Positions 20,160-28,926 of a stretch of 64,000 nt of DNA are shown here, piece after piece; position 1 is the first letter of the stretch, and each line of letters begins with the position of its first letter. Origin of the DNA: Bin5 sp034428435 (GTDB lineage Bacteria; Chloroflexota; Anaerolineae; Caldilineales; Caldilineaceae); assembly GCA_034428435.1 (NCBI GenBank), contig DAOUHY010000366.1:32658-96657 (forward strand), written 5' to 3'. The position numbers were made by a program, and so were the translations under genes. The notes under the pieces are model-generated. The model worked only from the letters and a program-made list of their open reading frames with translations. It ran no database searches and was not told the DNA's origin.

Positions 20160-23018
20160 TCATCCGGCCTGCGATGCGTACTCGATCTGTTGCGGCGCGT
20201 CTTCGGCTTCTTCGTCCGCAGGCCGTTGCCGGCGCGGGTCCGGCGCATTGGTGGAAGTTGGCGCCTCGGGTACTGTCGACAGATCCAGGAGCGCCGTGTC
20301 CAGTACCTCGTCAACCGTGTCCACCGGGATAAATTTCAAGAGGTCGCGTACGTTTTCAGGAAGATCCTCCAAGTCGGCCTCATTGGCGGCAGGCATGATG
20401 ATGGTACTCAGCCCGGCACGCGCTGCGGCCAAGACTTTTTCTTTCAACCCGCCAATGCGAAGCACTTTGCCGCGCAGCGTGACTTCTCCGGTCATGCCGA
20501 CGTCGGGATCGACTGGTCTGCCTGTGAGGAGGCTGGCGATGGCGGTGACCATGGTAACGCCGGCGCTGGGGCCGTCCTTGGGGAGCGCGCCCTCGGGGAT
20601 GTGCAGATGGAGGTCGATTTCTTCAAAGAAGTCCGGCGGGATGTTGAGTTCGGGGGCGCGGCTGCGCACGTAGCTCAAAGCAGCCTGCGCGCTCTCCTTC
20701 ATCACCTCGCCCAGCTGCCCGGTGAGTACAAAACCCTTCTTGCCGGGCATTTTGGTGGCCTCGAAGAAGAGGATTTCGCCACCGGTCATGGTCCAGGAAA
20801 GTCCAACGGCCACGCCAGGCATGCTGGTGCGGTCGGCGATCTCCTCGCGCTGGAAGCGGCGCTTGCCCAGGTACTCGACGAGTGAGTCGGGCTTGATGTG
20901 GACGGGAGAGAAGGGTGCTTCGGCCACGGCAGTAAGCTGGGGAAGCGGGGCGGCGGCGTCTTTGGCGACTCCGGACTGGCCGTTGGCCGAATGGCCCTCT
21001 CCGTTTACAGCCTGATCCTCCAGGTAGCCTTGCTGCGTCTGGCTATCGTCAAGACCCAATGGAAGCGGCGGCTGGACCCAGTAGGGTTGCATGGCGGCGA
21101 TGTTGGCGGCGACTTTGCGGCAGATTTTACCGATCTCGCGCTCGAGGTTGCGGACGCCGGCCTCGCGCGTGTAGTCATGGACGATTTTTCGTAGGGCGTC
21201 GTCGTCAAAGACGATCTCGCCTTCGCGAAGACCGTTTTCCCTGATCTGTCGCGCCACAAGGTATTGCTGAGCGATCTTGACCTTCTCGTGCTCGGTGTAG
21301 CTACTGAGCTGGATGATCTCCATGCGATCGCGCAGGGGGCCCGGGATTGTGTCAAGAACGTTGGCAGTGGTGATGAACATGACCTCGCTGAGGTCGAAGG
21401 GCACGTCCAGGTAGTGGTCGCGGAATTCCCGGTTTTGTTCGGGGTCGAGGACCTCCAGGAGGGCACTGGTGGGGTCGCCGCGAAAGTCGCGACCCAGTTT
21501 GTCGACTTCGTCGAGCATAAAGACGGGGTTCTTGGTTTCGACGCGGCGGAGGCTCTGGATGATGCGGCCGGGCATGGATCCGATGTAGGTGCGGCGAAAG
21601 CCGCGAATTTCGGCTTCGTCGCGAACGCCGCCCAGTGCGAGGCGCATGAATTTGCGGCCCATGGCGCGTGCGATGCTGATGCCCAGACTGGTCTTGCCGA
21701 CGCCAGGCGGGCCGACAAAGCAGAGCAAAACGCCCTCGCGCTCGCGACGAATTTTGTCGCGAGCGTCCTCTTCCTCGTCGTCCTCACGCTGGGCCTTGCG
21801 GGCTGCGCGCAGTTTGCGCACGGCCAGATACTCGACGATGCGGTCTTTGATTTCTTCGAGGCCGTAGTGGTCCTCTTCAAGAACTTCGCGGGCGTGGGTA
21901 ATGTCGAGGTTGTCCTCGGTGGTCTTCTGCCAAGGCAGAGAGACCATGAGGTCGAGATAGGTCTTGATGACACTGTATTCGGCGGCTTGAATCGGCATGC
22001 GGCGCATCCGGTTCAGTTCTCGCAGCGACTCTTTGTGTGCTTCCTCGGGCATGCCGGCGGCTTCAATGCGCTCCTCGAGTTCGCGAATGTCGGCTTCCTG
22101 CTCGTCCTCTTCGCCCAGTTCCTTCTGGATAGCCTTCATCTGCTCGCGCAGGAAAAAGTCCTTCTGCATTTTTTCCATCTCGCCCTGGGCCTGGGACTGA
22201 ATTTTGTTTCCCAGCTCGGTGACGTCGACTTCGTTGTGCAGCAGGTGCGTCAGGCGGAGCAGCTTCTCCTGGACGCTGTCGATCTCCAGGAGTTCCTGGG
22301 CGTCGTTCATTTCGAGGCGCATGCTGCTGGCGACGAGGTAGGCGAGCTGGCGGGCGTTTTCGACGTTGGCTGCCATGACGGCCAGTTCATCGGGCATCTG
22401 ACCGTCGAGCTCGACCAGGCGCCGGAAGAGGTCCTGGACGGCGCGGGCCGTGCCGTCGAGTTCCAGTCCCTCTTCCAAGGTTTCGGGCAGCACCTCGACG
22501 CGGGCACGCAGATAGGGTTTTTCCTGGATGTACTCCTTGAGGCGGATGCGCTCAAGGCCCTGGACGGCCAGACGGATTGTGCCGTCGGGGGCTTTCAGTA
22601 CGCGGTGGACCTGCGCGGCGGTGCCGATCTCATAGAGCTGATCGGGGGCGGGCTCCTCGACCGATTCATCGCGGCTGGTCACGAGGGCAATGATGCGGTT
22701 TTGGGGCAGCGATTCCTCAACCAGTTTGATGCTGCGCTCCTGGCCGATGGTGAGAGGAAGCCACATCATGGGATAGACGACGATGCCGCGTAACGGCAGG
22801 ACGGGCAGGTCATCGGCGACATCGCTCAGCGATGGCTCTTTTGTGTCCTTGGCCTCAGCGTCGTCTCCGGGCGCGTCATTGTTTTCGGCCACAACGGGCT
22901 CGGTCTCGACTTCCGTCTCGTCAGATGTGGGCTCGCTCTCGGAGTCTGCCGCCGGGTCTTCGACGGCCGGTTCTTCCACAGTCTGCTTTTCTTCTTTCTC
23001 TTTCGGTTCCGAACTCAT
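20160..23018 (-). CDS. lon: ATP-dependent protease Lon
   Basis: 952 aa from ATG 23018. Residues 1-65 are an acidic Glu/Asp/Pro-rich extension, then the LON N-domain (LPVLPLRGIVVYPMM), coiled coil, AAA+ module with Walker A GPPGVGKTS (about 434-442), and the protease domain with Ser in KDGPSAG (about 816) and Lys in GLKEKVLAAA (about 859). A roughly 60-residue Gln/Ala/Pro-rich insert lies between AAA+ and protease domains. The frame stays open to a TTG at 23243, but the family-like start and a leader are better explained by 23018. It degrades damaged and regulatory proteins in the cytosol. Confidence 0.96.
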   Translation of the reverse strand: MSSEPKEKEEKQTVEEPAVEDPAADSESEPTSDETEVETEPVVAENNDAPGDDAEAKDTKEPSLSDVADDLPVLPLRGIVVYPMMWLPLTIGQERSIKLVEESLPQNRIIALVTSRDESVEEPAPDQLYEIGTAAQVHRVLKAPDGTIRLAVQGLERIRLKEYIQEKPYLRARVEVLPETLEEGLELDGTARAVQDLFRRLVELDGQMPDELAVMAANVENARQLAYLVASSMRLEMNDAQELLEIDSVQEKLLRLTHLLHNEVDVTELGNKIQSQAQGEMEKMQKDFFLREQMKAIQKELGEEDEQEADIRELEERIEAAGMPEEAHKESLRELNRMRRMPIQAAEYSVIKTYLDLMVSLPWQKTTEDNLDITHAREVLEEDHYGLEEIKDRIVEYLAVRKLRAARKAQREDDEEEDARDKIRREREGVLLCFVGPPGVGKTSLGISIARAMGRKFMRLALGGVRDEAEIRGFRRTYIGSMPGRIIQSLRRVETKNPVFMLDEVDKLGRDFRGDPTSALLEVLDPEQNREFRDHYLDVPFDLSEVMFITTANVLDTIPGPLRDRMEIIQLSSYTEHEKVKIAQQYLVARQIRENGLREGEIVFDDDALRKIVHDYTREAGVRNLEREIGKICRKVAANIAAMQPYWVQPPLPLGLDDSQTQQGYLEDQAVNGEGHSANGQSGVAKDAAAPLPQLTAVAEAPFSPVHIKPDSLVEYLGKRRFQREEIADRTSMPGVAVGLSWTMTGGEILFFEATKMPGKKGFVLTGQLGEVMKESAQAALSYVRSRAPELNIPPDFFEEIDLHLHIPEGALPKDGPSAGVTMVTAIASLLTGRPVDPDVGMTGEVTLRGKVLRIGGLKEKVLAAARAGLSTIIMPAANEADLEDLPENVRDLLKFIPVDTVDEVLDTALLDLSTVPEAPTSTNAPDPRRQRPADEEAEDAPQQIEYASQAG

Positions 23019-23250
23019 AGTTTTCTCAACGCGTCTGAAAGGAACTCGGGCTACCTTAATGGCCGGAGTGGCGGCACGTTGCTCCGGCTCCAGGTAAGTC
23101 CATCGGGTGTTATCCCATACGTTGCGGGTTTTGACTCCCGCTGACGCCCTCTGGATGCTGACAAGGCAAGCAATAGTTGGCGATTTTCTACAGATTGCCG
23201 CGACATTACGGCCAGACTCCTGCAGGGATCTGGACGCGAACAACAGGAGA

Positions 23251-23274
23251 ATTGTACCACAGAAACGCTGAATC
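23251..23274 (-). promoter_or_regulatory. possible lon promoter
   Basis: Minus-strand TACAAT at 23251-23256 is a good -10; the -35 at 16-17 bases is weak (TTTAGA). The leader to the ATG at 23018 would be about 225 nt. Confidence 0.35.
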
Positions 23275-24422
23275 TAAAGTGGGGAAGCTACCTTTTGGCC
23301 AGGGCATTGGCATCTGACCGGGAGTGAGCTTTCAGGAGATCGGCAGTCTTCCAGCCGGCTCGCCTACGATCGGCAGAGACACTGAATCGGGTACTTTCCC
23401 TTCTAGGTAGGCGTTGGGAGCCGAGCGGTGCAAGACGGCCCGGTTGTGCTGTGGATAGCCACGACATGGGCGACAGTCGTCCACGTCCCAGACAAAGTGG
23501 ATTGCGTTCTTGATGCTCTCGTGACCGAGAGCGGAAGGCAGGCGCAGTCCAGCATTGGAGGAAGAGACGGAATTCAGATTCGGTGCAGATGCCTTGGGGG
23601 CCGATGCGAGCATTTCATTCATTGTGGATCGTTTGTCTTGATTTTGTTGCACAGGCATTCTCATCTGTGTGTTGGACGAGCGTTTACGAGCGTTCATGAG
23701 AGTTTACGAGCGTTGGACGAGAGTTTGGGTGTTGCCTGAACTGCAGTTCTTGTGATTTGGGTGATGGGCTGTGTTGGGAGCTCTCGCCGGTGCTGGCAGG
23801 ACCGTTCAACTGTTTGCGTGCGTTGTACGAGAGTTGTGCGAATGTACATTTGGCGGGACGTGTTTTGGCGGGAATGGCGGGAATAGCGGAAAAGTCGGGC
23901 AATAGCGGGCGAATTTTTTTTTCGGCTGTTTTTTTTCTCTACGCTTTTGCATCAGTTTCTCCGGTTTTGGCGTCAGATCCTGGTTCTGGCCACCTTTCTA
24001 CGACTGTAGATTTCAACAGACTCATGCCTATCAGCTGGCGGCTGGGTGGTGGGCGTGGCGTCGTGTTTGGACCATCAGGATCGGGTAAGGTCGGGCAATA
24101 GCGGGCAGTATTCCTTATCCCGGACTTTGCGCTTGATTTCGCACACGTTTCCTCGCTGTCCTGGTTGGGTACTGGGCAGTTGCCAGTCTTGGAAGGGTTG
24201 TCCCTCGCTGTCAGAATCCCTGCCAGCGGGCGTCGCGGCTTGATGAGAGTACGCTCTCAGTAATGCCTTTTCGCATTTTGAAGCAGGGATATTATAACAC
24301 TGTTTTTGATGCAAATGCCCCGGAATTTCAGAGTGCGGTTCATTCTTGGGGTGATGACAGTCAGGCAAGGGGATACATGGCAACGGTGGCTGAATTTCTT
24401 TTCGAACTTTGAGGAAGGCGTA

Positions 24423-24910
24423 GGGCAGGCACAAGGCCGGCACCTACAGGGCTGGTGCGCGTGGATAGGGACGGTGTCGCGCGTACGTGGGCAGGCACAA
24501 GGCCGGCACCTAGAGGGCTGGGGCGCGTGGAAAAGGACGGTGTCGCGCGTACGTGGGCAGGCACAAGGCCTGCTCCTACAGGGCTGGGGCGCGTGGAAAA
24601 GGACGGTGTCGCGCGTACGTGGGCAGGCACAAGGCCGGCACCTACAGGGCTGGGGCGCGTGGAAAGGGACGGTGTCGCGCGTACGTGGGCAGGCACAAGG
24701 CCTGCCCCTACAAGGCTGGGGGGCGTGGATGGAGAGGGTGTCGCGCGTACGGGGGCAGGCACAAGGCCGGCCCCTACAGGGCTGGGGCGCGTGGATGGGG
24801 ACGGTGTCGCGCGTACGGGGGCAGGCACAAGGCCGGCCCCTACAGGGCTGGGACGTGTGGATGGGGACGGTGTCGCGCGTACGGGGGCAGGCACAAGGCC
24901 GGCACGTAAG
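24423..24910. repeat. tandem array, 8 copies of a 66-bp unit
   Basis: GGGCAGGCACAAGG starts at 24423, 24489, 24555, 24621, 24687, 24753, 24819 and 24885: an exact 66-bp period. Each unit has the hairpin core, CCTACAGGGCTGG, GCGTGGA, and GACGGTGTCGCGCGTACG (small differences). The core is shared with the 70-bp array at 13702 but the rest of the unit differs. The last copy merges into element copy B. Long open frames run through it in several frames because 66 is a multiple of three; these are not genes. Confidence 0.92.
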
Positions 24911-25080
24911 GGGATCTGATGGAACTGGCGGGACGCGGTCGGGCCAGACACGGTCGATTAGGGACCTGCTACGAATATCGAGACCCGGTCGATGAGGCAC
25001 GGCATGGTTTAGGGGGGGCGTTGCGGGGGCGGAGCCCCCGCACAAGGGAGGGCCGACTAGGCCCGACCGCCCAGAACTGC
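24885..25080. repeat. dispersed multi-hairpin element, copy B
   Basis: Same module order as copy A: hairpin core, GTCGGGCCAGAC, ATCGAG (24977-24982)/GTCGAT (24988-24993), GCGGGGGC (25023-25030)/GCCCCCGC (25034-25041), and GGGCC-GACTA-GGCCC. It is fused to the last 66-bp unit of the array. Confidence 0.8.
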
Positions 25081-25113
25081 AGTGGTCAGTGGTCAGTGGT
25101 TAGTGGTCAGTGA
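25078..25113. repeat. GGTCAGT heptamer repeat
   Basis: Four or five imperfect GGTCAGT units in tandem directly after element copy B; same heptamer as at 5985-6004. Confidence 0.6.
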
Positions 25114-25400
25114 ATAGTTCGACTGGTGGGCGACTGGTGTGAAGAGGAGAGAGTGAAGAGTGAGAGTTGCTGTTTCGTCTGCCGCGGGTTGGGACGCGGG
25201 GCTGATAGTAGTTCAGGCGTTGCCAGTGCATTGCGGGGGCTCACCTTCTCTTTGGGATGCACCCGGTCGCGTGACTTTGCTTTTCGCCTATGGAGGCGTG
25301 TGCTACACTGCGGGGGAAGGAGGCGCTGACAAGGGAAGCCGGGAAACGGAAGTTCAGGACTCCTTCGCCTCATCACTTAATTTTCAGGCAGGAGAAACTG

Positions 25401-26543
25401 ATGAAGATTACGGATCTGTCCGTTCGCCGATTTCGCTATATTTCGAATACCGTGCGCGACTCTGAAGGGCACGGGCATCCGGGCCCAGACCACGAGGCGG
25501 TGCAGTCGGTGCTGACGATTCATACAGATGAGGGGATCGAGGGGTACTACTTCGGCAGCCCGCCGCAGGCGCTGATCAACAGCCTTGTGAAACCTTACAT
25601 CACCGGCGAGGACCCGTTCTATCGCGAGCGCATCTGGCACAATCTCAAGGAACGGCAGCGCCTGAATATGGCTACGATGTCGGACAGGCTGCTGAACGCG
25701 GTGGACCTGGCTCTGTGGGACCTGGCGGGCCGTGCGTTGAATCTGCCGGTGCACAAGCTGCTGGGGGCGACGCGCGACAAGGTGCCGGCCTATGCGAGCA
25801 CGATGTGCGGAGACGACATCGAGGGGGGACTGGGCACTCCGGAGGACTACGCGAACTTCGCCGAGTGGTGCATCGAGCGCGGGTACTCTGCCTTCAAGCT
25901 GCACACGTGGCAACCGCCCTACGAGGGGGCGCCGGACGTCAAGCGGGACATCGCGGCGTGCGCGGCGGTGCGGGAGGTCTACGGCCCGGATGCGCACCTG
26001 ATGCTGGACCCGTATCACTATTACTCGCGGCTGGAGGCGCTCTACCTGGCGAAGGGCCTGGAGAAGCTGGACTACTACTGGATGGAAGAGCCGATGGACG
26101 AGCACAGCATGTCGTCCTACGTGTGGCTATGCGAACAAACGTCACTGCCGATCTGCGGTCCGGAGACGGCGGAGGGTAAGATGTACACGCGGGCCGAGTG
26201 GATCAAGGCGGGGGCATGCGACCTGGTACGCGGTGGCGTCGGCGACCTGGGCGGGTTGACGCCGCTGATGAAGGTCGCGCATCTTGCCGAGTCGTTCGGG
26301 ATGAGGATGGAGGTGCACGGCGGCGGGCCGGGCAATTTTCACGCCCTGTGCGCGATGGGCATTCCCGGCCAGTACTACGAGCGCGGCCTGCTGCACCCGT
26401 TCATCGACTACGAGCAGCCGGCCCCATGGCTCAACCGCCTGGACGACCCGATGGACGAAGAGGGGTTCGTGCACATTTCGCAGCTGCCGGGTCTGGGTCA
26501 GGACATCAACTGGGAGTACATTGAGGCCAATCTTGTAGAGTAG
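25401..26543 (+). CDS. mandelate racemase/muconate-lactonizing (enolase superfamily) enzyme
   Basis: 380 aa, start ATG 25401 with AGGAG 6 nt upstream. Enolase-superfamily capping domain (1-130) and barrel. Likely catalytic residues: Lys166 (SAFKLHTW), metal ligands Asp203 (LMLDPYH), Glu229 (WMEEP) and Glu255 (CGPETAEG), and His306 (EVHGGGPG). This set is typical of sugar-acid dehydratases or racemases of the MR group that abstract a proton alpha to a carboxylate. It heads a rightward cluster with a phytanoyl-CoA dioxygenase-like gene and a hydroxyacid dehydrogenase, consistent with catabolism of an acidic sugar or similar compound. Substrate unknown. Confidence 0.9.
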   Translation: MKITDLSVRRFRYISNTVRDSEGHGHPGPDHEAVQSVLTIHTDEGIEGYYFGSPPQALINSLVKPYITGEDPFYRERIWHNLKERQRLNMATMSDRLLNAVDLALWDLAGRALNLPVHKLLGATRDKVPAYASTMCGDDIEGGLGTPEDYANFAEWCIERGYSAFKLHTWQPPYEGAPDVKRDIAACAAVREVYGPDAHLMLDPYHYYSRLEALYLAKGLEKLDYYWMEEPMDEHSMSSYVWLCEQTSLPICGPETAEGKMYTRAEWIKAGACDLVRGGVGDLGGLTPLMKVAHLAESFGMRMEVHGGGPGNFHALCAMGIPGQYYERGLLHPFIDYEQPAPWLNRLDDPMDEEGFVHISQLPGLGQDINWEYIEANLVE

Positions 26544-26609
26544 GGCGCGGAATACTGAGAACAGGTCGGGGAGCTGGCGCTGCCGTTTGGGCAAAGGAAG
26601 GGGGGCCGG

Positions 26610-27359
26610 ATGGACGAGGTAGAACGGTATCTATTCGATGTGCGAGGCTATCTTGTGGTTGAGGACGTGCTGTCTGCAGGGGAAGTAGATGAGCTGAACG
26701 CGTTGATAGACAGCCAGGGACTGCCGGGGCCGGAGCTGGACACGATGGGGGCCAGGTTTGGCGGCTACCTGGAGTGGGACGAGGCTTTTTGTACTCTGCT
26801 GGACCATGAGCGCATCATGCCTTATCTCAAAACGATTTTGGGCGACGGCTTTCGACTGGACCATTACTACGGCATATACATGCGCGCGGGCACAGAACGG
26901 CTGCGCCTGCACGGTGGAGCGACGCCTTACGACCCACCGGAATTCTACCACTACAACAACGGTCAGATGTTCAACGGCCTGACGGTCGTTTCCTGGAATT
27001 TATCGGCATCCGGGCCCGGATTGGGCGGATTCTGTGGGGTTCCGGGCAGCCATAAGGCCAACTTTCCTTGCCCCGACGGCATCCGGGTTGCGCACGACGC
27101 GCATGAGGCCGTGGTCGTCCCGGAGGCGCCGGCGGGTTCGGTGGTCATCTTCACCGAGGCGCTGACCCACGGCACGGTGGAATGGGCTGCGGAGTTTCAC
27201 AGACGTTCTCTGCTCTACAAGTACAGTCCAGGTCAGCAGTCGTGGAGCGCGAAATATTCGGAGGCGCCGCGGACCGTCAAACTGACGGCGCGCCAGAAGC
27301 TTCTGTTTGAGAAGCCCTATTTCAACTCGCGGCCTTCTCTTTTCGAGGGGGAAAAGTAG
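26610..27359 (+). CDS. phytanoyl-CoA dioxygenase (PhyH)-family protein
   Basis: 249 aa double-stranded beta-helix protein. Residues GLGGFCGVPGSHKANFP (137-153) are the family core, THGT (His187) the distal metal His, and RRSLLYKY (198-205) supplies the 2-oxoglutarate-binding Arg. The proximal metal motif appears as LHGG (His101-Gly-Gly), without the usual Asp two residues after the His. Non-haem Fe(II)/2-oxoglutarate oxygenase chemistry is likely; the missing carboxylate raises other options. It follows the racemase-like gene by 66 bp on the same strand. Confidence 0.85.
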   Translation: MDEVERYLFDVRGYLVVEDVLSAGEVDELNALIDSQGLPGPELDTMGARFGGYLEWDEAFCTLLDHERIMPYLKTILGDGFRLDHYYGIYMRAGTERLRLHGGATPYDPPEFYHYNNGQMFNGLTVVSWNLSASGPGLGGFCGVPGSHKANFPCPDGIRVAHDAHEAVVVPEAPAGSVVIFTEALTHGTVEWAAEFHRRSLLYKYSPGQQSWSAKYSEAPRTVKLTARQKLLFEKPYFNSRPSLFEGEK

Positions 27360-27471
27360 ATTCGCAATGGGCAGGTCGGGCCGTGGAAATGCCGGCTGCT
27401 GCGCGCGGCGTAAGGCCGGCCATTCAGACGTCAGTTTCAACCCTTTTGGAGTCCAGTAAAGGAGTAAGCAC

Positions 27472-28530
27472 ATGCCTAAGCCCTTCCGCATCGGCGTATC
27501 ATCCGGATTCAAGACAGCCGCTCCCGGCACAATCGAACCGGTCCTGGCGCGGCTGATCGACCCGTTGCCCCACGTTGAGTGGGCTTTTTTTGACGCGGGG
27601 GCTGGTGAGCCGGTGGAAGCCGAAGCCATCGCAGGCTTCGAAGGCGTGATCGCACTGGGAAGCCCTTACGACGCTTCAACGGTCGCAGGGAATGGGGAGC
27701 TTGCCTGTCTTGCGCGCTGGGGGGTTGGCTATGACCTCGTCGACACGGAGGCAATGACGGCCAATGACATTTTGCTGGCGATTGCGGTGGACGCGGTACG
27801 GAAGCCGGTGGCGGAGGCGATCCTGACGCTGATCCTGGCTCTGGCCAAAAAGCTGTGGGCGAAGGACAAACTGGTGCGGACCGGCAGATGGGACCTTAAG
27901 GCGCAGACTTCCGGGCTCGGACTTAGCGGCAAGACGGTAGGCTCGGTGGGGATGGGCAATATCGGGGGCGAGATGTTCCGGCTTCTCGGTCCTTTCGACC
28001 TGGGGCGGCGCCTTGCCCACGACCCGTACCTGGACCCGCAACGGGCGGTTGCGCTGAACGTGGAACTCGTGAGCCTGGAGACCATTTTCAGGGAATCTGA
28101 TTTCGTCATTACCAACTGTCCTTTGACCGAGGAGACGCGTGGATTCATAGACGGCCGTCTGTTCGAAATGATGAAGCCGAGCGCCTATTTCATCAATACC
28201 GCACGCGGCCCGATCGTCAACCAGGAGGATTTGGTGGACGCGCTGCAAGCAGGCACGATTGCGGGTGCAGGTCTGGACGTAGTCGAACCGGAGCCGTTGC
28301 CTCTCGATCATCCGCTGATTGGGATGGAAAATGTGATTTTGTCGCCGCATGCGCTGGCGTGGACCGATGACCTCTATGAGATGAATGGCACGATTGCCTG
28401 CGAAAGCCTGTTGGCGGTGTTCCGGGGCGAGTTGCCGGCGTTTCCGGTCAACCATGAGGTGGTTGAGCAGCCGGGTTTTCTGAAGAAGCTGGACAGTTTG
28501 GCGGCGCGGTGGCGCGAGTTTGGCGGGTGA
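27472..28530 (+). CDS. D-isomer-specific 2-hydroxyacid dehydrogenase
   Basis: 352 aa. NAD-binding GMGNIGGE (160-167) and the catalytic triad Arg245 (NTARGP), Glu272 (DVVEPE) and His293 (SPHALAW) are intact. The enzyme interconverts a 2-hydroxyacid and a 2-oxoacid using NAD(P)H, similar to phosphoglycerate/glyoxylate-type dehydrogenases. AAGGAG lies about 8 nt before the ATG. Third gene of the 25401-28530 cluster; a dehydratase-oxygenase-dehydrogenase series fits stepwise breakdown of a hydroxy acid. Confidence 0.9.
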   Translation: MPKPFRIGVSSGFKTAAPGTIEPVLARLIDPLPHVEWAFFDAGAGEPVEAEAIAGFEGVIALGSPYDASTVAGNGELACLARWGVGYDLVDTEAMTANDILLAIAVDAVRKPVAEAILTLILALAKKLWAKDKLVRTGRWDLKAQTSGLGLSGKTVGSVGMGNIGGEMFRLLGPFDLGRRLAHDPYLDPQRAVALNVELVSLETIFRESDFVITNCPLTEETRGFIDGRLFEMMKPSAYFINTARGPIVNQEDLVDALQAGTIAGAGLDVVEPEPLPLDHPLIGMENVILSPHALAWTDDLYEMNGTIACESLLAVFRGELPAFPVNHEVVEQPGFLKKLDSLAARWREFGG

Positions 28531-28926
28531 GAGATCCGGAGGAGCAGGCAGGCAGAGCCCAATTTACACCTTGATTGGATTCTCAACCTGAGTCACATCC
28601 CGGTACACAAGCCGAAGCTGTTGCGTCTGAAGAGTCAGGCTCCGTTGATATTTTGGGGTTGTGAGAAACAGAATCGATTGATCCGCGAAGGGACGCGAAG
28701 GGTCGCGAAGAACACCTTTCTTCAGAACCGCGAAGTCACGCGAAGGGCCAGGAGGAGGGGCAAGTACCAGGGCACCTACAAGGGGCGCCCCTACGGTAGG
28801 GGTAGCTGGTTGAAATGTCAACAGGCCCTCGTCCTGGCGGGGCGTCGCGTCCTCATCCGCCTTCTCCGGTCTCCGACCTTTTCAGGCCACACACCTCCAG
28901 ACTGCTTCACAAGAGTAGAAATGTAA
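28531..28926. other. repeat-bearing spacer upstream of the TnpB element
   Basis: Holds CGCGAAG-type repeat copy 2 (28680-28716) with a shorter copy at 28737-28759, then a degenerate GGGGCAAG...CCCCTACGGTAGGG stretch (28766-28801) related to the hairpin core. No gene seen. Confidence 0.6.
28680..28759. repeat. CGCGAAG-type dispersed repeat, copies 2 and 3
   Basis: 28680-28716 matches the copy at 1565-1601 nearly base for base; 28737-28759 repeats the central part (CCGCGAAGTCACGCGAAGGGCC split over the two). It lies 170 bp from the TnpB element. Confidence 0.7.

Larger units (their letters stand above)
23019..25400. other. long gene-poor spacer with repeats
   Basis: Contains the lon leader, a 55-bp block of ~20-bp direct repeats rich in TACGAGCGTT (23672-23727), a 16-bp direct repeat TCGGGCAATAGCGGGC at 23895-23910 and 24091-24106, the 8 x 66-bp array (24423-24910), element copy B, and GGTCAGT heptamers (25078-25113). 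A 121-codon frame on the minus strand (23332-23697) has no recognisable family. I see no convincing gene. Confidence 0.65.

Noticed and set aside
19297..20673. 458-codon frame on the plus strand
   Set aside because: Spans the antisense of both the PHP gene and lon, which have full domain support on the minus strand.
21264..22793. 509-codon frame on the plus strand
   Set aside because: Antisense shadow of lon.
23019..23243. 75-residue N-terminal extension of Lon to a TTG codon
   Set aside because: The extension is unlike any Lon N-terminus and lies over the probable leader; ATG 23018 is preferred.
23332..23697. 121-codon frame on the minus strand
   Set aside because: No recognisable domain and no good ribosome site; a decayed fragment cannot be excluded, but I cannot support a gene.
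24423..24910. Resemblance to a CRISPR array
   Set aside because: The whole 66-bp unit repeats, there are no unique spacers, and no cas genes are present.
24257..25045. Long open frames on both strands through the 66-bp array
   Set aside because: Unit length is a multiple of three, so any frame without a stop in one unit stays open; the repeated GAGLVPA-like peptides are artefacts.
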